Positions 23,190 to 35,159 of a DNA stretch of 64,000 bases are shown here, piece after piece. The notes below the pieces were generated by a model. That model saw only the letters and a list, made by a program, of their open reading frames with translations. It was not told the origin of the DNA and searched no databases. Positions within the stretch are counted from its first letter, which is position 1. Each line of letters begins with the position of its first letter. The translations under genes were made by a program, and so were the position numbers. The stretch comes from Raphanus sativus (taxonomy: Eukaryota; Streptophyta; Magnoliopsida; Brassicales; Brassicaceae). The stretch is taken from the NCBI RefSeq assembly GCF_000801105.2, contig NC_079519.1:33021288-33085287 (forward strand), written 5' to 3'.

Positions 23190-24245
23190 CAATAATGCCT
23201 TGTGGGAGCAAGAAGCTTGACATAACATAAGTCGGAACTGCCTGAGCCACCGGTTTAATCTGAACTTCTTTTCCTCCTTTGGAAAGGAGTCTTGATGACC
23301 AATTGTTGACTCGACCATTGAAACGGTCTTGTACGAATGAGAACACTTTCATCTTTGAACCACATATTTGTTCTGGTAGTCTAAGGTACATCCCCATGCC
23401 TCCTTCCGAAGAGAATCCTAGTACTTCTTTTATATCTTTTTCCGGGAGGATTCCACTTTGTTTCCAAAAAACATCGAGGATTTTGATGCATTAAGTCTTT
23501 GTCCTGAGGCTTTACCATATATGTCTAATATGTTCATAATCTCTTTGCATTGGCTTAACTCTGCCTTACAAAAGAAAAGGCTATCGTCGGCAAAGAGAAG
23601 ATGAGAGATCCTTGGGCTTGCCCTAGCGACTCGGAGTCCCACAATCTTCTTCTCCATCTCTGCTCTTTTTAGGAGCAAAATCAGCGATTCCATATATAGT
23701 ATAAACAAGAAGGGGGAAAGAGGGTCTCCTTGTCTCAGGTCCCTCCTTGGAAAGATCCGTCCTCTCGGTTGCCCGTTGACTAAGACTTGATACGAGACCG
23801 ACGTGACACAACACATAATGAGGTCAACTAGTCTTTCATCAAAGCCCATCTTCAGCAGTAGAGCAGCTATGAAGCTCCATTCTACTCTGTCATATGCTTT
23901 GCTCATGTCTGTTTTAATAGCCATGAAATCTTCTCGGCATCTCTGATTTGTCCTCAAGGCATGAAAGCTTTTTTGTGCTATCAGGATGTTGTCAGTAATC
24001 AATCGTTTGGCTACAAAGACCGATTGTGTCTCTGAGATCAAGCGCGGAATAACTCTCTTCAATCTCTTGCATAGTAGCTATCTTGTAGCTGACGTTGCAA
24101 AGACTAATGGGTCGAAACTCAGTCATATTTCGAGGTTTCTTCTTTTTTTGGAATGAGACAGATATTCGTTTGGTTCAAAGCAGCTGCCTGTCGCAAAAAA
24201 ATCTTGTACAAGTTTAATAATATCCTGGCGCATCTCCCGTCAGAA
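23190..24245 (-). pseudogene. LINE reverse transcriptase core remnant
   Basis: Carries the RT palm sequence, including YDRVEWSFI, RQGDPLSPFLFI and the active-site FADD followed by SLFF. It is open for 210 residues (23430-24062), with frame changes on each side. Confidence 0.88.
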
Positions 24246-24343
24246 TATTATTAAACTAATTAAACTTTCCTAATAGTACAATTACAAATATATAAAATTA
24301 ACGCATATTTTAAAAACATTACTTTGGCTCTAGCAAATATATC

Positions 24344-24456
24344 AATATTTAGGTTCTTATGTCTTTTTTTCCGACTAAAACATGCTTTATTAATTATTGT
24401 TAAGACAAATGTAATTATACAAAAAGTATGATAAAATATTTAGGTTCTTATGTCTT
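24344..24456 (-). mobile_element. 69-bp truncated LINE tail with 22-bp target duplication
   Basis: A 22-base sequence at 24344-24365 recurs exactly at 24435-24456. The 69 bases between them read on the minus strand as a short LINE-like 3' end finishing GTTTTAGTCGGAAAAA. It is a larger version of the micro-insertions annotated elsewhere in this window. Confidence 0.75.
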
Positions 24457-25890
24457 AAATTCAACATGTTCTGCTTCTAATAAAAACTAAATTTTATTAT
24501 ATTTTCTTAAAAATAATAAATCTTAACTGCTATAAAAAATATTTTGACTTACCAAATTTCTAAATAAATTAAAATTTTACAGCAAACCAAAAAAAGTTTT
24601 GATAAGCTGAAAACAAAAGAAGGAATAATTCTAATTCTGGTATTCATGCAATTTAGGTGCCCCTTTACCAACTATGAGTGGTCTCCCTGACACTTCGTAT
24701 CAATTGATGGCAATTCACATATATGTTTGTACAATTACATTTTTGGTAACTCTATTATATTTATTTATAGTTTTAATTATATAGCTTGTTAGGTGTGCTT
24801 TTAAGTTATTTATATATGTTTCACCAAAACGTAAACAGAAAACAATATTTATTTATCTAAAATGTTTTATTAAATTTTTACATTTATTTTTCATTCATTC
24901 TAACAATGATATTAATTGTTTTATCATAATAATTTGGCATCTATTAATAACTTTTTCATGTATTTTATTACAGTTTTGTTAATTAAAATACTAACTTCTC
25001 CTAGATTTGATCATTAGTTATCTTTTTATTTTTAAAAATACAAAACTTACTTAGTTTGACATTCTAACTAATTAGTATTTTGATTAGTCATAATAGTTTA
25101 ATATGTTAATTAAATTAATATATAATTTGTTGTTCTAACTGATTAATAATATATCTGAACAAACTATACATTTTTGAAGACAATTTAATTTGTTTGCCAA
25201 ATATTTCTAAAGTATAGACAATTAAGTATCACATATCTCAAACGTATATTATGTAATTACTCATAAAAAGTATTTACCTTTATATCATAACATCAGTACT
25301 TGTTATTATGTTTTTTACTTTGATATTTTTTTTTAAAAAAATATTCATTATTTATTAAAAAATAAAAAGTTTAATAGTAATATAATTTGTGAAAGCTACA
25401 TATAACAATAAAAAAATATTCCAACGAATTTACGGTATTTTTTGAACTGATTCAATGGTCCAACATGATTTTTATACGGTATATTTTTGCGTTTTTCTTT
25501 TAACAGAGAAGATGTGAATAAATATGAAAAAAACAATCAGTTTTTCTGCACCAAGAATATACGAAAATTTCCAGTAAATTTATCAAATTTTTTTAACTAT
25601 TTATTCAAAAAATATAAATTTTTATATTTTAACTACAAGTGTTGTATCACCGCTGAAGGAAACCTTGGAGCTTTGGCTTTTTTGGTATTTTATGGACATG
25701 ATTCGATTCCTGATTTTTCGATTCCTGATAATTTTATAAATCATACGCGCAAACCAACCTACCGCTCACGACTGCTGCTTGTACTTTCTCTCATTTCAAC
25801 CATATGTAGTAGACTGAAACCTGGAAATCTAACCTCACTAATATAGAGGATAGGTAATCATGTAATCTGCTTGTAAGTAATTGTAGTATT
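24457..25890. other. AT-rich intergenic spacer
   Basis: Very AT-rich. The frame at 25487-25846 has low-complexity Phe/Asn/Lys text and no domain. I see no gene. Confidence 0.45.
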
Positions 25891-26415
25891 GTAACCCAAT
25901 CAGGATTGACCGAGCTCGTCAACAGTGTTCCACCACTTCCAACCAGAGTGTAAAAGTGTTTGGACAAGAAAAATACAAAATGATCTTTGATTTTTCAGAC
26001 TCATTACAGAATGCATAATACTGAATTTACTCATTATTCCTGTACCTGCTAATAATATGTCTTTAACCGCTATCTACGTAATATAACTATATCTAAAAAC
26101 TTCTTGTGAAAACCAGACAGCCTTGCACCAGTTTTGAGATTTTTTTTTTGCGTTCGAATTAATTTCTAGGTTGTTGCAGCCAGGAGTCAGCATGATATTC
26201 CATTGACCTTTCTTTCCAGAGTGGCATGTCTGCTTCATATGCCAGTGGATTAATATAATAATACTGTCAAAACTGCTCAACCAGGTTCCGGAGAACTGAA
26301 TCTCTACGGTTCTGAATTTTCCACTCCTTTTCCACAAGAACTTTATCTATAGTCACGGTTCGCTTGATCCATATTTGTTGTGGACTACTATCTCCCATAA
26401 TCTAATCAGTTTATT
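25890..26415 (-). mobile_element. Decayed LINE fragment (zinc-binding RT-associated domain)
   Basis: The minus strand reads NWCKAVWFSQEVFRYSYIT, which matches the zf-RVT pattern of plant LINEs (K-VWF---VPRYSFITW). Upstream comes WKRSGKFRTVEIQFSGTW and downstream a degraded LLHSGW block. All frames are interrupted. Confidence 0.65.
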
Positions 26416-26440
26416 CAACGGATGCCATACATCTGTCCAA

Positions 26441-26491
26441 AAGCGGATGGACTTCTTCTTTTTTTTTTTTTGATAAACAAGCGGATGGACT
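26441..26491. repeat. Micro-insertion: T-rich stub between 13-bp repeats
   Basis: AAGCGGATGGACT at 26441-26453 recurs exactly at 26479-26491, around a 25-base stub (TCTTC, a long T-run, GATAAAC). Confidence 0.7.
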
Positions 26492-26494
26492 ACC

Positions 26495-27170
26495 ATTATG
26501 AACTTTCATACGTAAATAATTCTCTGCAAGAGATTAATGTTTCAACAGCTTCTTCCACACCCAAAAAACTTTTTGCTATTTTTTATAATCTACGGTATGT
26601 TTCATCAAATTAATGGGTTTTTTTGTACACCATCAATTAATCGAATAATGTACTTTATTTTCATAAATATAAAGTTTTATTCACTTAAACTGTAAAATAT
26701 AAATAGTTTATCATATAATATAGTATAAATTAATATGTCAATGTATCATCTTAAATATTTTCGTATAAATAATAGTCCAAGATAAATAGATAAATATATG
26801 ATAATAAATATGGATAATATAAATGAAAATTGAAAAAAAAAATTATTAATTACAAACTATAAAATTACTATAGTTAGAAATGTTGTAAAACTATTATTTA
26901 ACTACAGATAAATGTTATTATTATTATTATTATTTACACAAAACAAATATTTAATTTAATAGAAAGTAAAATATCTGAAAGTTCTAAAAATATCATATCA
27001 AATAATTATTTAATTTTTAGTAGATTTTTGAAAAATATATACAACTACTTACATAAAATAAATATTTACTTATATAAAAATAAAACATACATCCGGCAAA
27101 TTTGTTATGACAGATGATTTGATACCACATTCATTTTCTGTCTTCCACCACCAGAAGGAAAAATCAATGG
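26495..27170. other. AT-rich intergenic spacer
   Basis: Low-complexity AT sequence with a short (ATT)n run near 26918-26932. No gene was seen. Confidence 0.45.
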
Positions 27171-27173
27171 GAG

Positions 27174-27223
27174 AACTTGATTGCGAATCTTTTTAGCAGA
27201 AAAAAAAAACTTGATTGCGAATC
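27174..27223. repeat. Micro-insertion: poly(A) stub between 16-bp repeats
   Basis: AACTTGATTGCGAATC at 27174-27189 recurs exactly at 27208-27223, around the stub TTTTTAGCAG plus an A-run. Confidence 0.75.
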
Positions 27224-27989
27224 GTAAAATATATACACAGTCACATCTCACCACATAACATAACCGTGTTACAAAAAAGAAAGCATACCCTTATCAACAC
27301 CAAAACTGGATAAGAAGAATTCACAGATTTTACCATTACCATTCGAAAAGAAAATGTATGCATACTTGTATCCATCGAGCGGTTACATTTGTGATAATAT
27401 ATTTACGTTATCGTGGAAAAATCATATAGACGAACCATCAATATTATGTGAGAACAATTAGTTTTATTAATGCAATAATGCACTAATGCTCGAATCAGAA
27501 TGAAGGAATTTTAATTTATAACTTATTATGTGGAGTCAATAATAATATTATCTTATCTTAAAAATAAAGAATCGTGTTTACGCATTAAACATAGGTATAT
27601 AGCGTAACCACCAATTTTCTGTCTGTTGTTATACGTACATTTTGATTACTACTCTTCCGTTGAATATAGTTTTATAAAAGCTATAAAAAGAATATAATTT
27701 ATAGCAACTATAATGTATTGTGTTCAAAATGAAAATGCATCTGGCAATATATCCGCTTGGTATCGTTACTGTGAAAAAATGTCATCAGTTCTTCTGAGGT
27801 GGGTAAGAAATGGAAGCTGATAGTGATAGATAAATAAAATATCACATGTATCCGAATCAAAAGTATAATTAATACGTAGTTGGCAAAGAAAAAAAACTAT
27901 TATAGAACGTGTACTATGATTTAATAGTGTGATTCACATAGATTTAGTGATCGATGTGCACATAAAATTTTATATGTAAATTATGTCTA

Positions 27990-28455
27990 CACCACCGTGG
28001 AAATATCAATTACTCTTATCTTATTATATAAAGTTTGGTTCTTCAAAATTACTAATTAACATGATCGCGACACATGTCAATTATATATTCATGATTGTGA
28101 CATTATAATATAATTATATGTGTTAAAATATATAATGATTAAATATATATATATATATATATAATTAGATAATAAAAAATGAATTTTGAAAAAAATATTT
28201 AGTAGCAAACATATTATTAAAATTATTTAATAGTAATTTTATTTAGAAATTTTCTTTTTTAATAGTAAGATTGTCACATGTGTTAATCTATCTCATAATT
28301 AATATATATTAAGATAATAAAAAGTAATTATAAATATTATTAATAGTAAATTTTCCATATTTTTAAAATCCTAAATAAAAAAATTGCAAAAGAGTATCTC
28401 ATAGTAATTTTCATTCTAATATTGTTATATGTGTTAAACTATATAATGACTAAAA

Positions 28456-28539
<84 letters not shown>

Positions 28540-29480
28540 CATGATAAAAAAGAATTAAGAAATTATTATTTTAAAAATTATTTAATAGGAAAACATTATT
28601 TTAAAAGTAATTTAATAGTAATTTTGTTAAGAAATTTTCCTTTTCAAAATCCTAAACAAAAAAATATTTGGCAAAATAATTTATTTAATAATAGTTTTCC
28701 TTTTCAAAAATCTTAATGAAAATATAATTATAAATATTATAATGAGTTTTGTTCTTCAAAGTTAATAATTAACATGATGTTTAACAATCTCATATTTAAA
28801 TAAATATATATACAATAATAATAATAAATGATTTTTGGTTAAACATTAATTATAAATAATATTTAATAGTAATTTTAAAATATTAAAATATTAAATAAAA
28901 TATAATTGTAAAGTATTATTTGATAGTAATTTCCCTTTTAATATTGTGACATGTGTTAAAATATGTCATGATTAAAACTATATATACTAATAAAATCAAA
29001 AGGAAATTGAAAATAATATTTAAAATTATTTTATAGTAAATTTAGATATTAAAAATTATTTAATAATATTTTACTAGAAAATTTATATTTTTTTAAAAAT
29101 CCTAAAGAAAAAAAACTGTTTGAAAAAATATTTTAATATTAATTTTTCTTTTCTAGAATCCTAAAGAAAATATATTGTAAAATATTATTTGATAGTAATT
29201 TTCCTCTTCAAATTTTGACATGTGTTAAAATATCTCATGATTAACAAAATTTATAATAAGATAATAAAAAAAAATCTGTAGTATTATTTTTCTCTACTTT
29301 TATTTTAGAATTTAAAAAAAGTATTTGTCAAATAATTTATTTAATACTATATTTCCTCTCTAAAATTTCTAAAGAAAATATAATTGTAAGAAATTATTTG
29401 ATATTAATTTTCCTTTTTATAATCTTAAATATAAGAAAATTGTAAAATAGTGTTAATAGTATTTTTATTTCCTTAAATCC
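27990..29480. repeat. Degenerate AT-rich repeat field
   Basis: A module recurs at least five times in loose tandem. Its order is: a GTGACATGTGTTAAAATAT-like block, TCTCATGATTAA, TATATA and AAGATAATAAAAA, then ATTATTTAATAGTAATTTT and CTTTTNNAAATCCTAAA. Spacing varies from about 150 to 300 bases. The (AT)n tract at 28458 sits within one copy. No coding or known element was recognised. Confidence 0.6.
28458..28537. repeat. Long (AT)n microsatellite
   Basis: About 80 bases of uninterrupted alternating AT. A smaller run lies at about 28145-28163. Confidence 0.95.
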
Positions 29481-31120
29481 TCGCAAATAACATTTTAGAA
29501 TAATTATTTCGAATATTTTTTATAAATAATCAACTTTTCTATTTAAACAGTTAATTTTAAAAAAAATAAAATCAAAAACCAAAAGGAATTACAACTATTC
29601 ACATTTGTATATATGATTAAGTTCTGTCATATTTTGATACTAAACATAATAAAAGATAAAAGAAACATATTATGTGATTTCTGAATGTTCTTTTACATCT
29701 TAGCATGTTATTTTTTTTGTGTCACATGTTGAAAAAATAACTAGATATATAATTCTGATCTTCGCACTAGATTGATGTTGATTTTTCTTTTAAAAAGTTT
29801 ATAATGTAACTATTATACATATGTATGTTTATGTGTGTTTTTTTATCGACATATAAAATTGGTTACACTATTATAGATCATGGTATGAAGACATTTAAAT
29901 CAAAGATAAAGACTTTGCAATGAAACAAAGTTATATTAATTATTGAAGAAGAAGAATTTCTCCATGCTACGAAGAAAATTGGTAATGCTGTTATAGGTCA
30001 TACTACTAAAGAATTTAAATCAAAGAGAAAATCTAGGCAACATGATTATTAAAACAAAAATCATAATTGAAAGTTATGCGGTAAATGAATTTTTATTCGT
30101 AGATTCACATACCAACATATGTAAGATGACATTTCAAACTGAAAAGATCTTAATTTGTTATATGAGTTTGCTATCCAATGACTATCAACAAGAAATAAGG
30201 TCAAATTTTTTTTAAAAAAAGTTTGGTCTATACTTGTCAAGTCCAGTCTTACAATTATACGCTACATTGTCAAAAATCACTACAACTACAGAACTTTAGG
30301 TTTTTAAAATATAACGGAAATAATGTTCTACAAAATATTATATATATCAAGAAGTTTACAATAATATATGATATACAGAAAAAAAATTTAAAGTCGCACC
30401 ATGGATGATAAAATAATCAAATTTTATATTTTATCTAGCTATATTTGATATTTAGCTGACTATCAATAATATGATTGGTGTTGTGTAACATTCATATTTT
30501 GAATTATGTTATTTTTAGTTTTTATTAAAACAATATAAAAATATAGATAGTTCATATTTCTATATGTTTCAATTAACTACAACTAATATTATTTTGAAAA
30601 ATAAATAAAATTGAAGTATTTGTTAAAAAAACTGATATACTATTTAAAACACCGTGATTATTGAAATAGAAGCATTAATCAAAATTTATGAAAGAAAATA
30701 GATTATTATTACTAAAATAAGTCATCAATATATACTGAAAAATCTAAGAGCTAATGTGAAAAAAAAAATTATTCTTTTTATATATTCATGAAATTAAAAC
30801 ATCAAATAAAACTCGTGCAACTTACGGATCCATATCTAGTTATACATAAATGTTTAGTTTTATTACAAATAACTGAATCTATTTGATATCGATGAGCAGA
30901 CCTCTAAAACTAATCGGTTATAATTTCTCGGTTGTGAAAAATATAATTAATCATATTGTACAGTAAATTTTACAATTGGGGGGGGGGGGGTGTCAACAAA
31001 AATGTGAACCAAATAAAAGAACAGTAAGAAAGTGACGTAACATCACATTACAACATGTAACCATCAAAGTTAAAAAGGATAGAGATCAAAAATAAAAAAG
31101 GACGAACAGAAGAAAAAGGA
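29481..31120. other. AT-rich intergenic spacer
   Basis: No gene recognised. Includes a 13-base G homopolymer at 30978-30990. Confidence 0.45.
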
Positions 31121-31470
31121 ATCCGTAAAAACGGCCGTCAACGGAAGCAGACTCAGGGCCTACCGTTTAGATCTTAGAAAATAGGACACGTGTATGAATC
31201 ACATGAATAGCAGGGACCACAAATTCGAACGGCGTACATTTACTGAAAGCAATACACTTCAATGGATTGTGGGCCCACTACACGTGGAGCCATCACGTGC
31301 TGTCAGTTCGTGTTTCCCGAAGGGTACGAATATTTTTATTTAATAAATTCTATTTTTAACATCTGATTATGCAGCAGGCCGTTAATGACGGCGTTAAGCA
31401 ATGACTTTAGACACTGACGGACGGGCCGTTATGCTTAAAACCGGGTATTCTTGTCGCACAGTGGTTTAGT
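31120..31470. promoter_or_regulatory. GC-richer island with three G-boxes, about 2.1 kb upstream of RGA
   Basis: Stands out from AT-rich surroundings. CACGTG palindromes lie at 31187-31192, 31281-31286 and 31294-31299, and the site-II-like palindrome TGGGCCCA at 31270-31277. G-boxes bind bZIP and bHLH (PIF-class) factors. No gene starts here, so a distal regulatory role is inferred only. Confidence 0.4.
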
Positions 31471-33026
31471 CCTCATAATCTTGTGAATTGCTCGAGCGAC
31501 TATAGTGAAAATTTACTTTATCTAATAACCACGGTAATAATTTGGACTACCATTAAAACGTGATTTAGGCAGTTAAAAACTATCATTGATTCTTTTTTTA
31601 CCCAGGAATACCAGATTCTTGTCGAACTAATTGCAAACAGTTTTAAAATTAAAGGCTCGATTATATTAGAGTGTCATGCTTGATAATTTACATAATTGAA
31701 CCTTTAGACAAAATGTTATGGATTAAATACGTTTATGTGTATTTAAATACTATATAGTTAGTTGTTGTCTTCGTAAGTTCACAATGCTAGTTATATTATG
31801 TTTAGACTTTGACAGTAATAGTAGATTAGCATGTTCGCTAAACTAAAAAATAGGTCTAACTAGACGTTTTCATGTTTACAAAATCCAAGATGATAAATAA
31901 AAAATATCAAGATAATGATTTTCGTCAAAATTTAATTAGTTGTTGAATTTTGATGGGAAAATCTGTAACTGATCAAACTTTACAATCGTGATTGAGTGGT
32001 TAGGCGAATTTGAAAAAGTGCTACGAATTTAAGATGTGTCAAACTCATATATCTATCCATGATCAAACGATATGGTATATAATTTTTATTGTGAATTACC
32101 AGATTATTTGGTGCTGATGGACAGATTCCGGAAAGATAATCGGTTGAAACCTCGATCCATCAGATACCTTGGGTTATTAAAAATAATCTGTGAGTGAATG
32201 CTATTTTAATTGTACATATCTCGACAATTAGAGAACAAACATAGGCCTATTTCTTAAATAACTAAAAACGACTCGAAAATTGAAACGCATGGGTCCGATG
32301 ATTTTCCAAAACCCAATTGCAGAATATATTTATAAATATGAAATTATGCATATAAACTGAACATATTGTGGGACTTACTGTTGCTGTGATAAAAACTACA
32401 TTTTTTCTGATTGTACGCATTTTTAGATTGATGTTTTCGATGGCCTGTGTTAGTAAATTTACTGGAAAAGTAATAAGGAAATCAGACTGATAAGTGATAA
32501 ATTATTTTACAGAACTCTAACCCCGAGACATGGTTGGTTGAATTATTATTACCATTGAACCTAGGAGCTAAACAGTATCATGAACTGAATTCAGCTTTTA
32601 AGCCAATTTAAATCACCCACTGGAAAAGCATCTTCAGTTCTCCATCAAAAGAATCAACTAAAAAGCCCTAAATATGTAGTATTTTAAAATTTTGACAAAA
32701 AGGTTAATGATTCTAATTCTTCTTGGTACATTTTTCAACATCTAAACAAAGTTTTTTTTTTTGAAAATGGCATTCTATAACAAAGTATTACAAAACCCAA
32801 AATATAATAAAAATGTCGATTTAAAGATAAACATTGTAGTAAATCCATGACTTTCTTACTAATCGGTCAAAACATATGACATATGAGCTACCACTGACAG
32901 CAACAATGAAAGTAAACAATCTCTTCAGAAAATTAAAAAAAAAAAAAAATTCTCAAAAAAAATTAGATTTTTTGTAACATCGTTTGTGTTTATTTTACCT
33001 TAATTACGTTGCAGATATTGTACAAC

Positions 33027-33034
33027 TATAAAAA
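33027..33034 (+). promoter_or_regulatory. Candidate TATA box for RGA
   Basis: TATAAAAA about 370 bases upstream of the RGA start codon. If used, the leader would be roughly 340 nt and would include the upstream frame at 33295. Confidence 0.4.
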
Positions 33035-33294
33035 GATTTAATATTTGTATATATTCTCAGCCTTATCGCTTTCGAGGTGTAGCTGTTAGCCCTCCTCTGG
33101 TACATGATTCATTGGTCGTCGAGCCCCATCACCACCATTCTTTATTTTTAGTCCATTTAAATAAATATTTTCCATTTTCTCTGGTAAATATAATAAATCA
33201 TTTATTTTTAGTATTCGTATAACCATCATTGAAGTGGTAGCAGAAGTGAAAAACAAAGCAATCCCCGATTGCTTAAGATTCCTCACCTAGTCAC

Positions 33295-33390
33295 ATGCTC
33301 CTCTTCTTCCTCACCCCAAAAAAGCAATACCCTAGATCCAAGAGCAGAAGCCAAAATCAGACCAAACCAGAGTTAAACTATCGAAACTAA
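33295..33390 (+). promoter_or_regulatory. Upstream ORF in the RGA leader, 31 codons
   Basis: The ATG at 33295 opens a 31-codon frame beginning MLLFFLTPKK that stops at 33388-33390. That stop is 11 bases before the RGA ATG at 33402. It lies in the leader only if transcription starts upstream, as the TATA box suggests. Confidence 0.4.
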
Positions 33391-33401
33391 AAACCAGAGA
33401 C

Positions 33402-35159
33402 ATGAAGAGAGATCTCCATCACTTTCAAGGTCCTGACACTAGATTCCCCAACCACAACCACGGGACGACAGCAAACACCGGCTCTTCTAAAGACAAGAAT
33501 ATGATGATGGTTAAGGAAGAAGAAGACGGTGGAAACATGGACGAGCTTCTCGCCGTGTTGGGCTACAAAGTCAGGTCGTCCGAGATGGCGGAGGTCGCGT
33601 TGAAGCTGGAGCAGTTAGAGACCATGATGGGCACTGTTCAAGAAGACGGTCTATCCAATCTCGCCACGGACACTGTTCACTACAACCCCTCGGAGCTCTA
33701 CTCGTGGCTTGACAACATGCTCACGGAGTTCAACCCCCCACAACCACCACCGCCGCCGGAGATAAACAGCTCGTTTCTCACCGGGGCTGGTGGCTCCGAT
33801 TACGACCTCAAAGCCATTCCCGGAAACGCGATTTACGCGAGATCTAACAACCACTTCCCGATTGATTCCTCCTCCTCTTCCTCGAACCAAGCTGGCGATA
33901 ATACTCAGAACAAGCGTTTGAAGTCATGCTCCAGCCCTGATTCGTTGGTTACAACAACCACCACTATAACAACCGAGTCAACTCGGCCTGTAACACTCGC
34001 GGCTACTGAGTCAACTCGGTCGATGGTCCTGGTTGACTCGCAGGAGAACGGCGTCCGCCTAGTCCACGCGCTCATGGCGTGCGCGGAGGCCGTACAGAGC
34101 GGCGACCTGTCTCTGGCGGAGGCCCTCGTCAAGCAGATCGGTTTCCTCGCCGTGTCACAAGCCGGAGCCATGAGGAAAGTGGCGACGTACTTCGCCGAGG
34201 CACTCGCGCGGCGGATCTACCGCCTCTCTCCGCCGCGGACTCAGGTCGACCACTCCCTCTCCGACGCTCTCCAGATGCACTTCTACGAGACGTGCCCTTA
34301 CCTCAAGTTCGCCCACTTCACGGCGAACCAAGCCATCCTCGAGGCTTTCGAAGGGAAGGAGAGAGTCCGCGTCATCGATTTCTCGATGAACCAAGGCCTC
34401 CAGTGGCCGGCGCTTATGCAGGCCCTCGCGGTTAGAGAAGGAGGTCCTCCTGTTTTCCGGTTAACCGGAATCGGTCCTCCGGCGGCGGATAACTCCGATC
34501 ATCTCCACGAGGTTGGATGCAAGTTAGCTCAGCTCGCGGAGGCGATTCAGGTTAAGTTTGAGTATCGTGGCTTCGTCGCGAATAGCTTGGCTGATCTCGA
34601 TGCTTCGATGCTTGAGCTTAGACCGAGCGAGACCGAAGCTGTGGCGGTTAACTCTGTTTTCGAGCTGCACAAGCTCCTAGGCCGTCCCGGTGGGATAGAG
34701 AAGGTTCTCGGGGTTGTGAAACAGATTAAACCGGTGATTTTCACGGTGGTCGAGCAGGAATCGAGTCATAACGGTCCGGTTTTCTTAGACCGGTTTACTG
34801 AGTCGCTGCATTACTATTCCACGTTGTTTGATTCCTTGGAAGGTGTTCCCAGTAGCCAAGACAAGGTTATGTCGGAGGTTTACTTGGGGAAACAGATTTG
34901 CAACCTCGTGGCGTGTGAAGGAGCAGACCGGGTGGAGAGACACGAGACGTTGAGTCAGTGGGCTAACCGGTTCGGTTCGTCCGGTTTTTCGCCCGCGCAT
35001 CTCGGGTCTAACGCGTTTAAGCAAGCGAGTATGCTTTTGGCTTTGTTTAACGGCGGGGAAGGTTATCGCGTGGAGGAGAATAATGGGTGTTTGATGTTGG
35101 GTTGGCATACTCGGCCGCTAATAACCACCTCCGCTTGGAAGCTCTCGGCGGGGCACTGA
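33402..35159 (+). CDS. RGA: DELLA protein RGA, gibberellin-response repressor, 585 aa
   Basis: Nuclear GRAS-family growth repressor. Gibberellin-bound GID1 captures its N-terminus and SCF-SLY1 then targets it for degradation. The intronless frame is intact. Residues 47-51 are DELLA, followed by VLGYKV. TVHYNP lies at 91-96, followed by SELYSWL. A proline run (113-119) and Ser/Thr-rich tracts (155-161, 182-206) follow, and NKRLK near 170-174 is a possible nuclear signal. The GRAS domain begins at about 218 ([14 protein letters not shown]). It has a VHIID-type [15 protein letters not shown], the PFYRE region, [10 protein letters not shown], and a C-terminal SAW region ([16 protein letters not shown]). 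The length is close to Arabidopsis RGA (about 587 aa). The degron motifs are complete, so this is not an obvious dwarfing allele. GAI or an RGL is less likely given the flanking gene order. Confidence 0.97.
   Translation: MKRDLHHFQGPDTRFPNHNHGTTANTGSSKDKNMMMVKEEEDGGNMDELLAVLGYKVRSSEMAEVALKLEQLETMMGTVQEDGLSNLATDTVHYNPSELYSWLDNMLTEFNPPQPPPPPEINSSFLTGAGGSDYDLKAIPGNAIYARSNNHFPIDSSSSSSNQAGDNTQNKRLKSCSSPDSLVTTTTTITTESTRPVTLAATESTRSMVLVDSQENGVRLVHALMACAEAVQSGDLSLAEALVKQIGFLAVSQAGAMRKVATYFAEALARRIYRLSPPRTQVDHSLSDALQMHFYETCPYLKFAHFTANQAILEAFEGKERVRVIDFSMNQGLQWPALMQALAVREGGPPVFRLTGIGPPAADNSDHLHEVGCKLAQLAEAIQVKFEYRGFVANSLADLDASMLELRPSETEAVAVNSVFELHKLLGRPGGIEKVLGVVKQIKPVIFTVVEQESSHNGPVFLDRFTESLHYYSTLFDSLEGVPSSQDKVMSEVYLGKQICNLVACEGADRVERHETLSQWANRFGSSGFSPAHLGSNAFKQASMLLALFNGGEGYRVEENNGCLMLGWHTRPLITTSAWKLSAGH

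Larger units (their letters stand above)
20077..24245 (-). mobile_element. 5'-truncated LINE (L1-like, with RNase H), split by a solo LTR
   Basis: Read on the minus strand from 24245: an RT core that starts beside ISLCNVSYKIAT-like text, continues RLISETQSVFVAKRLITDN, and includes the catalytic FADD at about 23600. The thumb follows (PTYVMSSFLLPQG), then after the inserted LTR NFWWSSSQNSRGLHWISWDE, a zinc-binding RT-associated domain (KHFLWQAISG, CPRC, ESINHLLFECPP) and an RNase H domain (CQIDASW, FETDC, NGRADALAKEA). The element ends in GACAAAAAA (a T-run at 20077-20088 on the plus strand). The endonuclease and ORF1 are missing, and frameshifts lie near 21030-21130. It is a dead copy. No target duplication was found. 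Confidence 0.9.

Noticed and set aside
25487..25846. A 119-residue plus-strand reading frame
   Set aside because: Low-complexity Phe/Asn/Lys text in AT-rich spacer, with no splice or promoter support.
27990..29480. A possible CRISPR-like array of repeats
   Set aside because: Spacing and sequence are irregular, there are no conserved short repeats with unique spacers, and the DNA is clearly plant nuclear.
33651..35108. Long open frames on the minus strand and in another plus frame across RGA
   Set aside because: They are shadows of the GC-richer RGA coding sequence, with no domains and no independent gene structure.
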